A DNA stretch of 64,000 nucleotides from an uncultured Bryobacteraceae bacterium (GCA_937924525.1 CALDSU010000004.1:1-64000), one strand, 5' to 3'. Positions 1 to 8,756 are shown, counted from the stretch's first letter. Notes: a model not told the origin generated them from the letters alone. Program-made: numbers and translations.

Positions 1-1053
1 CGGCACCTTCGCCAGCCGCCGCCGAGCGGTCGCCAGTTCATTAGGGGTGTTGACGTTGGCGAGGGCGGGGGCGACGTCGGGCGGCAAGTCCGGGGTGAGG
101 ACCTTAGGGTGGGGGGCCACCAGCCGGGGGGCCACCTCGCCGCGCAGGAGGAGGTCTTCCAGCAGCGGTGCGGCCTGCGGTTCCCACAGGGCGGCCAGGG
201 GCTCCAGGTGCCCCTGGCAATCGCGGGGGATGACCGCCCACACTCCGGGCCGGCGATGGGAGAGCACCCAGGCCAGCGCCTGGGGCGTCAGGGCGGGCAT
301 GTCGCAGGCGGCGATCAACCAGGCCGCCGTGGGGTGAGAGCGCAGGGCGGCGAGGATCCCGGCCAGTGGACCGGCTACCCCCGGCGCGTCGGGCACCCGG
401 AGGTGGGAGGCGGTGCGCGGCGCTTCACCCAGCAGCACCACTCCCTGCGCATGGGGGGAGAGGGCGTCTGCCACCCGTTGCAGGAGGGAGCGCCCGCCGA
501 CCCGGGCAAGGTGCTTGGGTCTGCCCATGCGCGTCGAGGCTCCCCCCACCAGCGCTCCCCCCAGCAGCGGGCGGGCGGCGAAGTGCCTCTGGACCACCTG
601 CTCCGCCAGGTTCAGGAAGACGGCCAGGCGGCCGTCGTCATCGGGCAGGGTGGCCAGGAGGTGGGTAAGGGAAGGGGGTGGCGGCGTTCCGTCCTCGTGC
701 TCTAGCCACACCTTGGGCAAAGGGGTGTCCTTGTGTCCCTCCACCAGCACCAGGTCGTGGGTGGCGGCCAGGGCGCGCAAGGCCCGCTCCAGGCCGGTGT
801 CACTGCCGGCGGGCAGGCGGGCGAAGCACTCCGAGGGGGAGCGCAGCACGACGCTGGCGCCGGCGCGGAAGAGGCGGTCGGAATCCTTGCCGGGCCGGTC
901 CACCTGGACGCCGTGGGCGTCGTGTTTGACCGCGGCCACCCGCAACCCCGAGGCGAGAAGCCGCGGGATGGCGGCCTCCAGGAGGGTGGTCTTACCGGCG
1001 CCGCTCCAGCCGCAGGCGGCCAGCACGGGGGCGGGAAGGAGATCACATCGCAC
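1..1053 (-). CDS. mobBA: MobB-MobA fusion, molybdenum cofactor guanylyltransferase (3' end outside window)
   Basis: The reading frame starts at GTG 1053 and is open to base 1, so the C-terminus is missing (351 codons visible). Residues 1-160 are MobB-like: the P-loop GWSGAGKTT is at 15-23 and VEGHK at 104-108. From about 163 the protein is MobA-like: GGASTRMGRPK at 170-180 matches the nucleotide-binding loop, followed by GPLAGIL (228-234) and ACDMP (249-253). MobA transfers GMP from GTP to Mo-molybdopterin to make the MGD cofactor of DMSO-reductase-family enzymes; MobB binds GTP and assists. The order is MobB first, then MobA. No Shine-Dalgarno sequence is obvious before the GTG. The canonical LAGG of MobA is LVGG here, still compatible with activity. 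No molybdoenzyme gene lies within the window. Confidence 0.88.
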   Translation of the reverse strand, partial: MRCDLLPAPVLAACGWSGAGKTTLLEAAIPRLLASGLRVAAVKHDAHGVQVDRPGKDSDRLFRAGASVVLRSPSECFARLPAGSDTGLERALRALAATHDLVLVEGHKDTPLPKVWLEHEDGTPPPPSLTHLLATLPDDDGRLAVFLNLAEQVVQRHFAARPLLGGALVGGASTRMGRPKHLARVGGRSLLQRVADALSPHAQGVVLLGEAPRTASHLRVPDAPGVAGPLAGILAALRSHPTAAWLIAACDMPALTPQALAWVLSHRRPGVWAVIPRDCQGHLEPLAALWEPQAAPLLEDLLLRGEVAPRLVAPHPKVLTPDLPPDVAPALANVNTPNELATARRRLAKVP

Positions 1054-1115
1054 GGCGGCAGTGTACGTTTTTCCGCCCTCCGCGACGCGACCTGGCGGTT
1101 GCGGAGCGCAGGCCC

Positions 1116-1550
1116 TTAGGTGCTGGGGCCCGTCGCTTTGCGGGGGCGGATGGCGATGGTGCAGCGGGCGGCGCATACCAGGTCGCCGCTCTCGTCGATG
1201 ACGTCGATGGCGTAGACGTGGGTGGTGCGGCCGCGGTAGAGCGGTCGGGCGGTGGCCACTACCGTGCCGGTGCGTTTGGCCTTGAGGTGGGTGGCGTTGA
1301 GGTCCACCCCGGCGACGATGGTGCGGGTGAGGTCGACGCTCATGGCGGCGGCGAAGGAGGCGGCGGACTCGGCCAGCAGCGCCGAGACCCCGCCGTGCAG
1401 GATGCCGAAGGGTTGCCGGTGGCGGTCGTCGATGTCGAGGGCGACCTGAAAGTTCTCGGGGTCGTAGCACTGTACGCGGATCCCCAGGGGGGCGAAAACC
1501 GTGTACGGCAAAAGCTGCTCGGCGTGGCGAATGAAGATGTCGCGGTCCAC
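1116..1550 (-). CDS. PaaI-type hotdog thioesterase
   Basis: 144 residues, the normal size of a single hotdog domain. GILHGGVSALLAES (49-62) contains the HGG loop and the acidic residue on the central helix that define the PaaI/DHNA-CoA thioesterase family (PF03061). The C-terminal half has the usual strand pattern (GTVVATARPLYRGRTTHVY). Such enzymes hydrolyse acyl-CoA thioesters in the cytoplasm; the substrate cannot be told from sequence. The GTG start at 1550 has an AAGGGG ribosome site about 9 bases upstream. The gene is divergent from the membrane-protein gene at 1630 and runs toward mobBA, 62 bases away. Confidence 0.85.
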   Translation of the reverse strand: MDRDIFIRHAEQLLPYTVFAPLGIRVQCYDPENFQVALDIDDRHRQPFGILHGGVSALLAESAASFAAAMSVDLTRTIVAGVDLNATHLKAKRTGTVVATARPLYRGRTTHVYAIDVIDESGDLVCAARCTIAIRPRKATGPST

Positions 1551-1629
1551 CGCTGGCCCCTTTTCCAGGCGGATCGTAGCACCACCGCGGATTGACGAGC
1601 GTGGGTGCGCCTCCTAAAGTGCTGAGGCG

Positions 1630-2805
1630 ATGAGACGGCTCCTGACGAAACCATGGATACCGGCGATGCTGGCGTGCGCGGTGGCGTGGGCGGTGCTGCT
1701 GGTGGCGCTGGCCTGGGGGAGGTTCGACGGAGATGCGCGCGGGTTCATCTTCGCCGGTGCCGCCTTCCGGCGACCGGCGGTACTGGCCGATGTGCCGGTG
1801 CTCTCCCAGTACGGCTACGACGGTCAGTTCTACGCCGTACTCGCCACCGATCCGCTGCTCCTGCGTCCCGCGACCCCGGGGTACCTGGACACGGCGGCCT
1901 ACCGGGCCGCCCGCGTCGGCGCGCCGCTGGCGGCGTGGCTGCTGGGCCTGGGGCAACCGGCAACGGCGGTGTGGGCATACCTGCTGCTGTGCTGGGCGGG
2001 GGCGCTGGCGCTGGTGGGGGTGCTGGCCGCCTGGCTGGGCGAGCGGGGCATCTCACCGTGGTGGGCGGTAGCCATTGGGGTCAGCGGGGGCGTGGCTGCC
2101 TCGGTGCTGCGCGCCACGCCCGACGCCCTGGCGGTGGCGTTGGCGCTGGGAGGGTTGTGGGCGTTGGAGCGGCAGCGACACGGCTGGGCCCTGGGGCTGA
2201 TGAGCGCGGCGACGTTGACGCGGGAGACCATGGTGTTGGTGGCGCTGGGGGTGGCGGTGGCCGAACTGGTGGCGGGGCGGCGCCGGCACGGGGCGTTGTA
2301 CGCCCTGATTCCTGCCGGGGTGTACGGCGTCTGGCGGGGGGTGCTGGCGCTGATGCTGGAGGACGCAGCACTGCTGGCGGGGGGGAACTTGGGCTGGCCG
2401 CTGGCGTGGCTGGCCGGCAAGTTTGCCAGCCTGGGGCGCGGCGGTGCGGGGGCGGTGGGGATGGAGTTGTGGGGGGTGCTGGCGATGATCGCTGGGTTAG
2501 GGGGGGCAGTGGTACTGGCCCGGCGCGCCCTGCGGGAGGCACCGGCGGCCGCCTATCTGCTGTTCGCCCTGTTGGCGGTGGTGCTGTCGAGTCAGGTGCT
2601 GGTTGAGGCCTACGCCTATGCGCGGGTCCTGTTGCCCATGGCGGCGCTGGGGCTGGTGCTGGCTTCGGAAGGCAAACCACTGTCAAGGCTTTGGTTCCAT
2701 TTCCAGGCGGGCTTCCAGGCGCTGGTGGGCCTCGCCATGGTGCGGGTGGAGCTGGGCGCCACGTTTCCGGCCCTGGCGAACCTCAAGGGATATCTTTTCG
2801 GGTAG
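1630..2805 (+). CDS. polytopic membrane protein, GT-C glycosyltransferase-like
   Basis: 391 residues, mostly hydrophobic, with about ten predicted membrane segments beginning at residues 9-30. Near the N-terminus the loop VLSQYGYDGQFYAVLATDP (58-76) resembles the YDGQFYY motif in the first periplasmic loop of a family annotated as AZOBR_p60025-type cell-surface glycopolymer proteins. These are related to GT-C glycosyltransferases that use polyprenyl-phosphate sugars. A TRE(T) motif follows segment 6. This is family-level recognition from memory; substrate is unknown. The ATG at 1630 lies 79 bases from the divergent thioesterase start. The C-terminus (LWFHFQAG...) is less hydrophobic. Confidence 0.6.
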   Translation: MRRLLTKPWIPAMLACAVAWAVLLVALAWGRFDGDARGFIFAGAAFRRPAVLADVPVLSQYGYDGQFYAVLATDPLLLRPATPGYLDTAAYRAARVGAPLAAWLLGLGQPATAVWAYLLLCWAGALALVGVLAAWLGERGISPWWAVAIGVSGGVAASVLRATPDALAVALALGGLWALERQRHGWALGLMSAATLTRETMVLVALGVAVAELVAGRRRHGALYALIPAGVYGVWRGVLALMLEDAALLAGGNLGWPLAWLAGKFASLGRGGAGAVGMELWGVLAMIAGLGGAVVLARRALREAPAAAYLLFALLAVVLSSQVLVEAYAYARVLLPMAALGLVLASEGKPLSRLWFHFQAGFQALVGLAMVRVELGATFPALANLKGYLFG

Positions 2806-2918
2806 CTCGGCCGCCTGGAAATCGTAGGAATCTTTTTCTTCCTTCTCAACGTCGAACTAGGCGCGAACGGCCAGCGATGAGGGTGGCACGTGCAGCTCGG
2901 CGGTCTCCGCATCACAGC

Positions 2919-2924
2919 TATACT
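2919..2924 (+). promoter_or_regulatory. -10-like hexamer of a possible leaderless promoter
   Basis: TATACT lies 8 bases before the GTG start of the NamZ-type gene at 2933. A transcript starting 7-8 bases after the hexamer would begin at or within two bases of the start codon. No Shine-Dalgarno is visible there, and no good -35 box is seen. Confidence 0.4.
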
Positions 2925-2932
2925 GCCCGCCC

Positions 2933-4111
2933 GTGACCAAGGTCTCGACCGGGCTGGATGTGTTGTGCCGCGATCCGGCGCTGCTGGCGGGTCGTCGCTT
3001 CGCGCTGCTGGCCAACCAGGCGGCGGTGACCGTCGAGCTGGAGCCGGCCTGGGAGGTTCTGACGCGGACGGCGGGGCGGCTGGTTCGTCTTTTCGCCCCG
3101 GAACACGGGCTGTACGGCGTCGCCCAGGACATGGAGGCGGTGGGCGACGAGGTACTCGCCGGGGTGCCGGTGCGCTCCCTCTACGGCACCGATGAATCGA
3201 CGCTGGCCCCGCCCCCGCGGGAGTTGGAGGAGGTGGAGGCAGTGGTGGTGGATCTGCCGGACATCGGCTGCCGCCACTACACCTTCGCCGCCACCATGGC
3301 GCACATGATGGCGGCGTGCGAAGCCGCAGGCGTGGAGGTGATCGTCTGCGATCGCCCCAACCCGCTGGGTGGCCTGGCTCTGGAGGGCGGGCCGGTGGAG
3401 GAGGGGTATCGCTCCTTCGTCTCGGAGCTGCCGGTGCCGGTGCGCCACGGCATGACCCTGGGGGAGCTGGCGTTGCTGCTGCGCGAGGAACGCCACCCCG
3501 ATCTGGCCCTGACGGTCGTGCCGTGCCAGGGGTGGCGGAGGGAGTGGTGGTGGGACGAGACGGGTCTGCCGTGGGTGGCGCCCTCGCCCAACATGCCGAC
3601 TCTGACCACCGCCGCCGTGTACCCGGGGGCGTGTCTGGTGGAAGCGACGGATCTCTCGGAGGGGCGGGGGACGACCCGGCCGTTTCAGCTCATCGGCGCC
3701 CCCTGGCTGGACGGCGAGGAGCTGGCGCGGCGGCTGAACCGGCGCGAGCTTCCCGGTTGCCGCTTCCGCTCCTGCCGGTTTCGGCCGGAGTTCGGCAAGT
3801 GGGCCGGGACAGTGTGCGGCGGGGTGGAGTGGCATGTGCTGGACCGCCCGGCAATGCGCCCGTTGGCCACCGGGGTGACGCTGCTGGAGGAGGCTCGCGC
3901 CCTGGCGCCGGAGCGCTTCGCCTGGCGGCGGGAACCCTACGAGTTCGTGGCCGACGTGCCGGCCATCGACCTGCTCACCGGTTCGCCCGCGGCGCGGGCG
4001 GTGGTGGAAGGACAGGGGGACGCGTCGGTACTGTTTTCGCAGTGGGATGAGTACTGTCGACGGTTTCGCCGCCGGCGCCGTGCCTATCTCCTGTATCCGG
4101 AGGGGGAATGA
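2933..4111 (+). CDS. NamZ-type exo-beta-N-acetylmuramidase (DUF1343)
   Basis: 392 residues, full length for DUF1343. Hallmarks are present in order: FAPEHGLYG (54-62, with the conserved Glu-His), a VVDLPDIGCRHYTF segment, DRPNPLGG (140-147), and the central block PSPNMPTLTTAAVYPG followed by EATDLSEGRGTTRPFQ. In Bacillus, NamZ removes non-reducing terminal N-acetylmuramic acid from peptidoglycan fragments, a cell-wall recycling step. No signal peptide is seen with this GTG start, so a cytoplasmic role on imported muropeptides or a missed upstream start are both possible. Its stop overlaps the next start (ATGA, 4108-4111), making it the first gene of a four-gene operon that ends in ddl, which supports a peptidoglycan role. 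Confidence 0.88.
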   Translation: MTKVSTGLDVLCRDPALLAGRRFALLANQAAVTVELEPAWEVLTRTAGRLVRLFAPEHGLYGVAQDMEAVGDEVLAGVPVRSLYGTDESTLAPPPRELEEVEAVVVDLPDIGCRHYTFAATMAHMMAACEAAGVEVIVCDRPNPLGGLALEGGPVEEGYRSFVSELPVPVRHGMTLGELALLLREERHPDLALTVVPCQGWRREWWWDETGLPWVAPSPNMPTLTTAAVYPGACLVEATDLSEGRGTTRPFQLIGAPWLDGEELARRLNRRELPGCRFRSCRFRPEFGKWAGTVCGGVEWHVLDRPAMRPLATGVTLLEEARALAPERFAWRREPYEFVADVPAIDLLTGSPAARAVVEGQGDASVLFSQWDEYCRRFRRRRRAYLLYPEGE

Positions 4112-4824
4112 CCGAGTCCAGGTGGCCGGAGGCGGTGCTGTTCGATCTCGACGGTACGCTCGCCGACTCGTTTTTCGGCATTCAGGCGGCGCTGGCGCGG
4201 GCGCTGGAGTCGCTCGGATTGCCGCAGCGCGATGTGGACTGGGTGCGGCGGCACGTCGGACGGGGCGCCCGCCCGTTGCTCGAAGACGCCCTGGGCGGGG
4301 AACACGCTCACCTGCTGTCGGCGCTGGGCGAAAGATTTCAGCGGCTGTACATCGCCACCTATCTCGACAACACCCCGCCGCGGCAGGGTGCTGCCGAGCT
4401 GCTCGCCCTGGCCCATGCCAACACTTCCGGACGGGTGGCGGTGGTGTCCAACAAGGTGGCGCCTTTGTGCCGCACTTGGCTGGAGCATGTGGGACTGCTG
4501 CGCTGGGTGGCGCTGGTGGCGGGCCCGGACACCTACGGGGCGGCCAAGCCCGATCCGGCCGCGGTGCTGCCGGTGCTGGAGGCTTTCGGGGTACCGCCGG
4601 AGGCCGGGTTGCTGGTGGGCGATATGCCCATCGACGCGGAAACCGCGGCCAACGCCGGGATGGCGTCGCTTTTGGTGGAGGGCGGCGCGGCGGACCGGGA
4701 CGAGCTGCGGCAGGCGCATCCCCGCAGCGTCGTCGGCGACCTCGGCGAGGTCAGGGAGTGGCTGCTGCAACATGCTCGCGGGTGGGGCTACCATGTGTCC
4801 TCGGAAGGGAGAAGCGGCGAATGA
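4108..4824 (+). CDS. HAD-superfamily phosphatase, phosphoglycolate-phosphatase-like
   Basis: 238 residues with all four HAD motifs: LFDLDGTLAD (nucleophile Asp13, acid Asp15), VVSNK (Ser114, Lys116), AKPDP (Lys147) and GDMPIDAETA (Asp172). The alpha-helical cap between residues 20 and 85 is typical of the Gph/PPase group, which dephosphorylates small phosphometabolites in the cytoplasm. In MurNAc recycling, Gph-like enzymes such as MupP remove the 6-phosphate from MurNAc-6-P; the translational coupling to the NamZ-type gene makes that a plausible but unproven role. Starts inside the stop of the upstream gene and overlaps the next gene by ATGA. Confidence 0.87.
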   Translation: MTESRWPEAVLFDLDGTLADSFFGIQAALARALESLGLPQRDVDWVRRHVGRGARPLLEDALGGEHAHLLSALGERFQRLYIATYLDNTPPRQGAAELLALAHANTSGRVAVVSNKVAPLCRTWLEHVGLLRWVALVAGPDTYGAAKPDPAAVLPVLEAFGVPPEAGLLVGDMPIDAETAANAGMASLLVEGGAADRDELRQAHPRSVVGDLGEVREWLLQHARGWGYHVSSEGRSGE

Positions 4825-5141
4825 TCGATCGGCCCAGCGACAAGGAACAGGAGTACTTCATGAAGCAGGAGCTGGAGCGCCTCGCCAAGCTGCGCGAGGA
4901 GCACCGCAGGAAGCTGGAGCAGGCCGAGCGCCAGAAACGCAAGGAGTTGTTCTGGATGCACTGCCCGAAGTGCGGCGACGATCTGGAAGTGACGCAGCTG
5001 GGGGGCGTGGAGGTGGACGTGTGCCCCGACTGCGGCGGCCTCTATCTGGATGCCGGCGAGCTGGACAAGATCCTCGAGGAAAAGACCCGCGGCCCCTTCG
5101 CCAAGGCGCTGAGATCGCTGCGCTCGGTGTTCGGTGGCTGA
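4821..5141 (+). CDS. small TFIIB-type zinc-ribbon protein
   Basis: 106 residues. Residues 5-45 form a highly charged helix (many Glu, Lys, Arg, probably coiled coil). Residues 48-71 hold four cysteines, CPKCG and CPDCGG, in the zf-TFIIB arrangement (PF13453), followed by LYLDAGELDKI, the usual helical end of that domain. Function of the family is not established. The start ATG overlaps the HAD stop by 4 bases, and the stop overlaps the ddl GTG by 8 bases, so it is translated as part of the cell-wall operon. Confidence 0.8.
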   Translation: MIDRPSDKEQEYFMKQELERLAKLREEHRRKLEQAERQKRKELFWMHCPKCGDDLEVTQLGGVEVDVCPDCGGLYLDAGELDKILEEKTRGPFAKALRSLRSVFGG

Positions 5142-6303
5142 GTCCGACGCCCGGGGGCAGGGGGAGAACATCCCAACGGCGGGCACCGGCCGGCAGCGCC
5201 TGCGGGTGGCGCTGGTCTTCGGGGGGCGCTCGGGGGAGCACGAGGTGTCCGTCGTGTCCGCGGGCTCGGTGGCCGCCGCCCTGGACCCGCAGGAGTTCGA
5301 GGTGGTGCCCATGGTCATCGATCGGGCGGGGAGGTGGACCAGCCCCGAAGAGGCGTGCCGGGTGCTCGCGGCGGCGGGCAGACGCAGCGATCAGGTACCC
5401 GACGTGCGCGGCGAGCTGGGCCTGGATCTCCGCCTGGTGGCTCGGCAGGTGGACGTGGTGATGCCGATCTTGCACGGGCCCTTCGGCGAGGATGGCACCA
5501 TCCAGGGGCTGTGCGAGATGCTGGATCTGCCCTACACGGGGTGTGACGTGGCCGCCTCGGCGGTGACCATGAACAAGGTATTGACGAAGCGGTTGCTGCG
5601 CGAGGCGGGGCTGCCCACGCCGCGCTTCGTCGCCGTGGCGGAGGCGCAGTGGCGGGCGTCTCCGCAGAAGGTTGGAGAGGCCTGTCGCCAGCTGCCGTTG
5701 CCCGTTTTCGTCAAGCCCGCCCGCCTGGGGTCGTCGGTGGGGATCAGCAAGGTGCGGGAGTGGGAAGGGCTGGCCGCCGCCCTGGAGATCGCCTTCGGCT
5801 ACGATGAGTTGGCGGTGGTGGAAGAGGGGATTCCGGCGCGGGAGATCGAGGTGGCGGTCCTGGGCGGGGAGCCTCCTCTCGCCTCGTTGCCGGGGGAGGT
5901 GGTGCCCGGCCGGGAATTCTACGACTATGTGGACAAGTATCTGGCGGACTCCTGCCAGCTGTTGGCCCCGGCCCCGCTCGATGAAGGCCAGGTGGAGCGG
6001 GTGCGGGAGCTGGCCCTGGACGCCTTCGCGACGTTGGGGTGCGAGGGGATGGCCCGGGTCGATCTGTTTCTCGACCAGCGCGACGGTTGCTTTCTCGTCA
6101 ACGAGGTCAACGCCATCCCGGGCTTTACCCCGATTTCCATGTATCCGCGGCTGCTGGCCCTGAGTGGGGTGCCCTACCCCGAGCTGCTCCGCCGCCTGAT
6201 CGACCATGCGCTGACCCGCCACGGAAGGCGGCGGCGCACCGCCGACGCGGCGCTACGTCCCCTCGCCCAGCGTGCCGGGTTCGAATCGGTGGGTGCGGAG
6301 TAA
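5134..6303 (+). CDS. ddl: D-alanine--D-alanine ligase
   Basis: 389 residues, close to the long (DdlA-like) form. Motifs: FGGRSGEHEVS near residue 30 (N-terminal substrate-binding glutamate), PILHGPFGEDGTIQG (near 115), KPARLGSSVGISKV (ATP-grasp loop near 190-203), EVVPGREFYDYVDKY (omega loop) and NEVNAIPGFTPISMYP (metal-binding Asn/Glu and product loop, near 330). The enzyme makes the D-Ala-D-Ala dipeptide for the peptidoglycan stem using ATP. The YDYVDKY loop argues for a true D-Ala ligase and not a D-lactate or D-serine ligase. GTG start, overlapping the zinc-ribbon gene by 8 bases. The C-terminal 30 residues are basic and not conserved in the family. Confidence 0.95.
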   Translation: MAESDARGQGENIPTAGTGRQRLRVALVFGGRSGEHEVSVVSAGSVAAALDPQEFEVVPMVIDRAGRWTSPEEACRVLAAAGRRSDQVPDVRGELGLDLRLVARQVDVVMPILHGPFGEDGTIQGLCEMLDLPYTGCDVAASAVTMNKVLTKRLLREAGLPTPRFVAVAEAQWRASPQKVGEACRQLPLPVFVKPARLGSSVGISKVREWEGLAAALEIAFGYDELAVVEEGIPAREIEVAVLGGEPPLASLPGEVVPGREFYDYVDKYLADSCQLLAPAPLDEGQVERVRELALDAFATLGCEGMARVDLFLDQRDGCFLVNEVNAIPGFTPISMYPRLLALSGVPYPELLRRLIDHALTRHGRRRRTADAALRPLAQRAGFESVGAE

Positions 6304-6338
6304 GAGTTTCGGGGAACAGGGTTTAGTTTCCTTGGAGG

Positions 6339-6368
6339 TTGACCGGCGGGGAAAGGGCGAAGTAGGAT
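6339..6368 (+). promoter_or_regulatory. predicted sigma70-type promoter of maeB
   Basis: TTGACC (6339-6344) and TAGGAT (6363-6368) with an 18-base spacer, 61 bases before the maeB start. It lies in the 125-base gap after ddl and gives maeB its own promoter. Prediction from sequence only. Confidence 0.4.
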
Positions 6369-6392
6369 GCAGCTTGTGCTTTTTTTCATTTT

Positions 6393-6416
6393 ACCCCTCG
6401 ACCACAGGTCGGGGGT
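6393..6416 (+). promoter_or_regulatory. hairpin abutting the maeB ribosome-binding site
   Basis: ACCCC-T-CGACC / ACA / GGTCG-GGGGT forms a ten-pair stem with one bulged T and a 3-base loop. It ends two bases before the GGAGG (6419-6423) of maeB. The T-run (CTTTTTTTCATTTT) lies before and not after the stem, so it is not a terminator for either strand. A role in translation control is possible. Confidence 0.4.
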
Positions 6417-6428
6417 GCGGAGGACGAG

Positions 6429-8756
6429 ATGACCATGAAGAAGATCACGCGCGAGGAGGCCCTCGCCTACCACACCGGGAAACGCCACGGCAAGCTGGCC
6501 GTGGTGCCCACTAAGCCCTGCGCCACCCAACGCGATCTGTCGTTGGCGTATACGCCGGGTGTGGCGGAACCGTGTTTGGAGATCCACCGGGACGCCGCCC
6601 TGGCCTACGAGTACACCAACAAGGGCAACCTCGTCGCGGTGATTTCCAACGGCACGGCGGTGCTGGGACTGGGCAACATCGGGGCGCTTGCCGGCAAGCC
6701 GGTGATGGAGGGCAAGGGAGTCCTCTTCAAGCGCTTCGCCGATATCGACGTGTTCGACATCGAGGTGGCCAGCGAGGACCCCCAGGAGGTGATTCGCTTC
6801 TGCCAGCTGATCGAGCCGACCCTGGGCGGTATCAACCTCGAAGACATCAAGGCGCCGGACTGCTTTGTTATCGAGGAAGAACTGCGGCGCACCCTGCGAA
6901 TCCCCGTCTTCCATGACGATCAACACGGTACGGCCATCATCTCCGGCGCCGCTCTGCTCAACGCCTTGGAACTGGCCGGCAAGAAGATCTCGGAAGTCCG
7001 GATTGTCTTCAATGGCGCCGGAGCCTCGGCGATTGCTTGCGCGGAACATGTGGTCCGCCTCGGCGCCCGCCGCGAGAACATCCTGATGTGCGACTCGACC
7101 GGGGTCATCTACGAGGGCCGCGTCAAAGGCATGAATGAGTACAAGAGGAGGTTTGCCCGGGAAACGGACGCCCGCACGCTCAGCGACGCGTTCCGCGGCG
7201 CTGATGTGTTCCTCGGACTCTCCGTGGCGAACTGCGTAACTCCGGGCATGCTCAAGACGATGGCCGCGAATCCGATTGTTTTCGCCATGGCGAACCCGGA
7301 CCCGGAAATCCCCTACGACGTCGCTTTGGAGGCTCGTCCCGACGCGATTGTCGCCACCGGCCGCAGTGACTTCCCCAATCAGGTGAACAACGTCCTCGGG
7401 TTCCCGTTCATCTTCCGCGGCGCGCTGGACGTCCGGGCCACCGCGATTAACGATGAAATGAAACTCGCCGCTACGCACGCACTGGCCATGCTGGCGCGCC
7501 AGGACGTGCCGGACTCGGTGCGCCGGGCATACGGCGTCGAGGATCTGCGCTTCGGGCGCGAGTACATCATTCCCAAGCCGTTCGACCCCCGGGTGCTGAT
7601 CTGGGAGGCGTCCGCCGTGGCCCGTGCGGCCATGGAAACCGGAGTCGCGCAGCAACCCGTCGACCTGGAAGAATACCGCGACCAACTCGACCGGCGCTTG
7701 GGCCCCGCGCACCACATCATGCGGGTCATGATCCACAAAGCCCAGCGCAAGCCGATGCGCATCGTTTTCCCGGAGGGAGACGAGGACAAGATCCTACGCG
7801 CCGCGCAGGTCATCGCAGACGAGAAGATCGGCGAGCCGATCCTGCTCGGAAGCGAGCCAGTGATTCGTGAGCGCATGGCCGCTCTCCGCATCTCGGCCAA
7901 TGGCATGCGCATCGTCGATCCCGCGGCGTCGCCGCTGATGGCGCGCTATGCCGAGGAACTGCACCGGATGCGCTGCCGCAAGGGGGTCACCCGGCAGGAA
8001 GCGCCCGAATGGCTACGCAACGCCAACCTGTTTGGCTGCATGATGGTGCAGATGGGCGACGCCGACGCTCTGCTCGGCGGCTTCACCCATCATTATCCCG
8101 ACACGATCCGGCCCGCGCTGCAGGTGATCAAAGCCCGGGAGGGCCTGCGCAAGGTTTCCGGCATGTACCTGTTGATCACCCCGCGAGGAGATCTGTACTT
8201 TCTGGCGGACACGACGGTGAACATCGAACCCACCGCCGAAGACTTGGCCGAAATCGCCCTGGAAGCGGCCGACACCGCGCGCCGGTTCGATGTGGAGCCG
8301 AGGGTGGCGATGCTGTCGTTCTCGAATTTCGGCAGCACGCCGCATCCGCTGTCGCTCAAGGTGAAACGCGCCGTGGAGATTGTGAAGGCTCGATCTCCCC
8401 AGCTGATGATTGACGGGGAAATGCAGGCCGACACGGCGGTGGCCCCCGCGATCCTGGAGAACACCTACCCGTTCAGCACCCTCAAAGGCGGCGCCAACGT
8501 GCTGATCTTCCCCAACCTGGAGGCGGGCAACATCGCTTACAAACTGCTCCACCACTTGGGAAACGGCGAAATCATCGGCCCCATTCTGATGGGTCTGTCC
8601 AAACCCGTGCACGTACTGCAACGGGGTTGCGAGGTGAACGACATCGTCCACATGGCCGCCATCGCGGTGGTGGACGCGCAGGAGGCAGCCCGGCAAACGG
8701 GGAGCAAAGCACCCGCGGCCGCCCCCGCGGACGTCAGTCTTGCGCCGGCGACGTGA
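6429..8756 (+). CDS. maeB: NADP-type malic enzyme fused to phosphotransacetylase-like domain
   Basis: 775 residues, the usual size of MaeB fusions. Residues 1-420 are malic enzyme: SLAYTPGVAEPC (catalytic Tyr), VISNGTAVLGLGNIG, KRFADIDVFDIE, FHDDQHGTAI (metal/substrate site) and the Rossmann loop FNGAGASAIAC. From about 435 to 755 the protein is phosphotransacetylase-like: RIVFPEGDEDKILRAAQV, LTPRGDLYFLADTTVN-type segment, MLSFSNFGS and IFPNLEAGNIAYKLL. It oxidatively decarboxylates malate to pyruvate; in studied homologues the C-terminal domain is regulatory (acetyl-CoA sensing) and lacks transferase activity. Start ATG 6429 has GGAGG five bases upstream. A divergent acetate kinase lies about 4 kb away. 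The last 20 residues are Ala/Pro-rich. Confidence 0.95.
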   Translation: MTMKKITREEALAYHTGKRHGKLAVVPTKPCATQRDLSLAYTPGVAEPCLEIHRDAALAYEYTNKGNLVAVISNGTAVLGLGNIGALAGKPVMEGKGVLFKRFADIDVFDIEVASEDPQEVIRFCQLIEPTLGGINLEDIKAPDCFVIEEELRRTLRIPVFHDDQHGTAIISGAALLNALELAGKKISEVRIVFNGAGASAIACAEHVVRLGARRENILMCDSTGVIYEGRVKGMNEYKRRFARETDARTLSDAFRGADVFLGLSVANCVTPGMLKTMAANPIVFAMANPDPEIPYDVALEARPDAIVATGRSDFPNQVNNVLGFPFIFRGALDVRATAINDEMKLAATHALAMLARQDVPDSVRRAYGVEDLRFGREYIIPKPFDPRVLIWEASAVARAAMETGVAQQPVDLEEYRDQLDRRLGPAHHIMRVMIHKAQRKPMRIVFPEGDEDKILRAAQVIADEKIGEPILLGSEPVIRERMAALRISANGMRIVDPAASPLMARYAEELHRMRCRKGVTRQEAPEWLRNANLFGCMMVQMGDADALLGGFTHHYPDTIRPALQVIKAREGLRKVSGMYLLITPRGDLYFLADTTVNIEPTAEDLAEIALEAADTARRFDVEPRVAMLSFSNFGSTPHPLSLKVKRAVEIVKARSPQLMIDGEMQADTAVAPAILENTYPFSTLKGGANVLIFPNLEAGNIAYKLLHHLGNGEIIGPILMGLSKPVHVLQRGCEVNDIVHMAAIAVVDAQEAARQTGSKAPAAAPADVSLAPAT

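Noticed and set aside
6370-6416. Intrinsic terminator before maeB
   Set aside because: The T-run precedes the hairpin on the plus strand and would be an A-run after it on the minus strand, so neither direction fits.
4858-7736. Long minus-strand frames opposite ddl and maeB (about 454 and 520 codons)
   Set aside because: Antisense shadows of strongly conserved enzymes; no recognisable domain.
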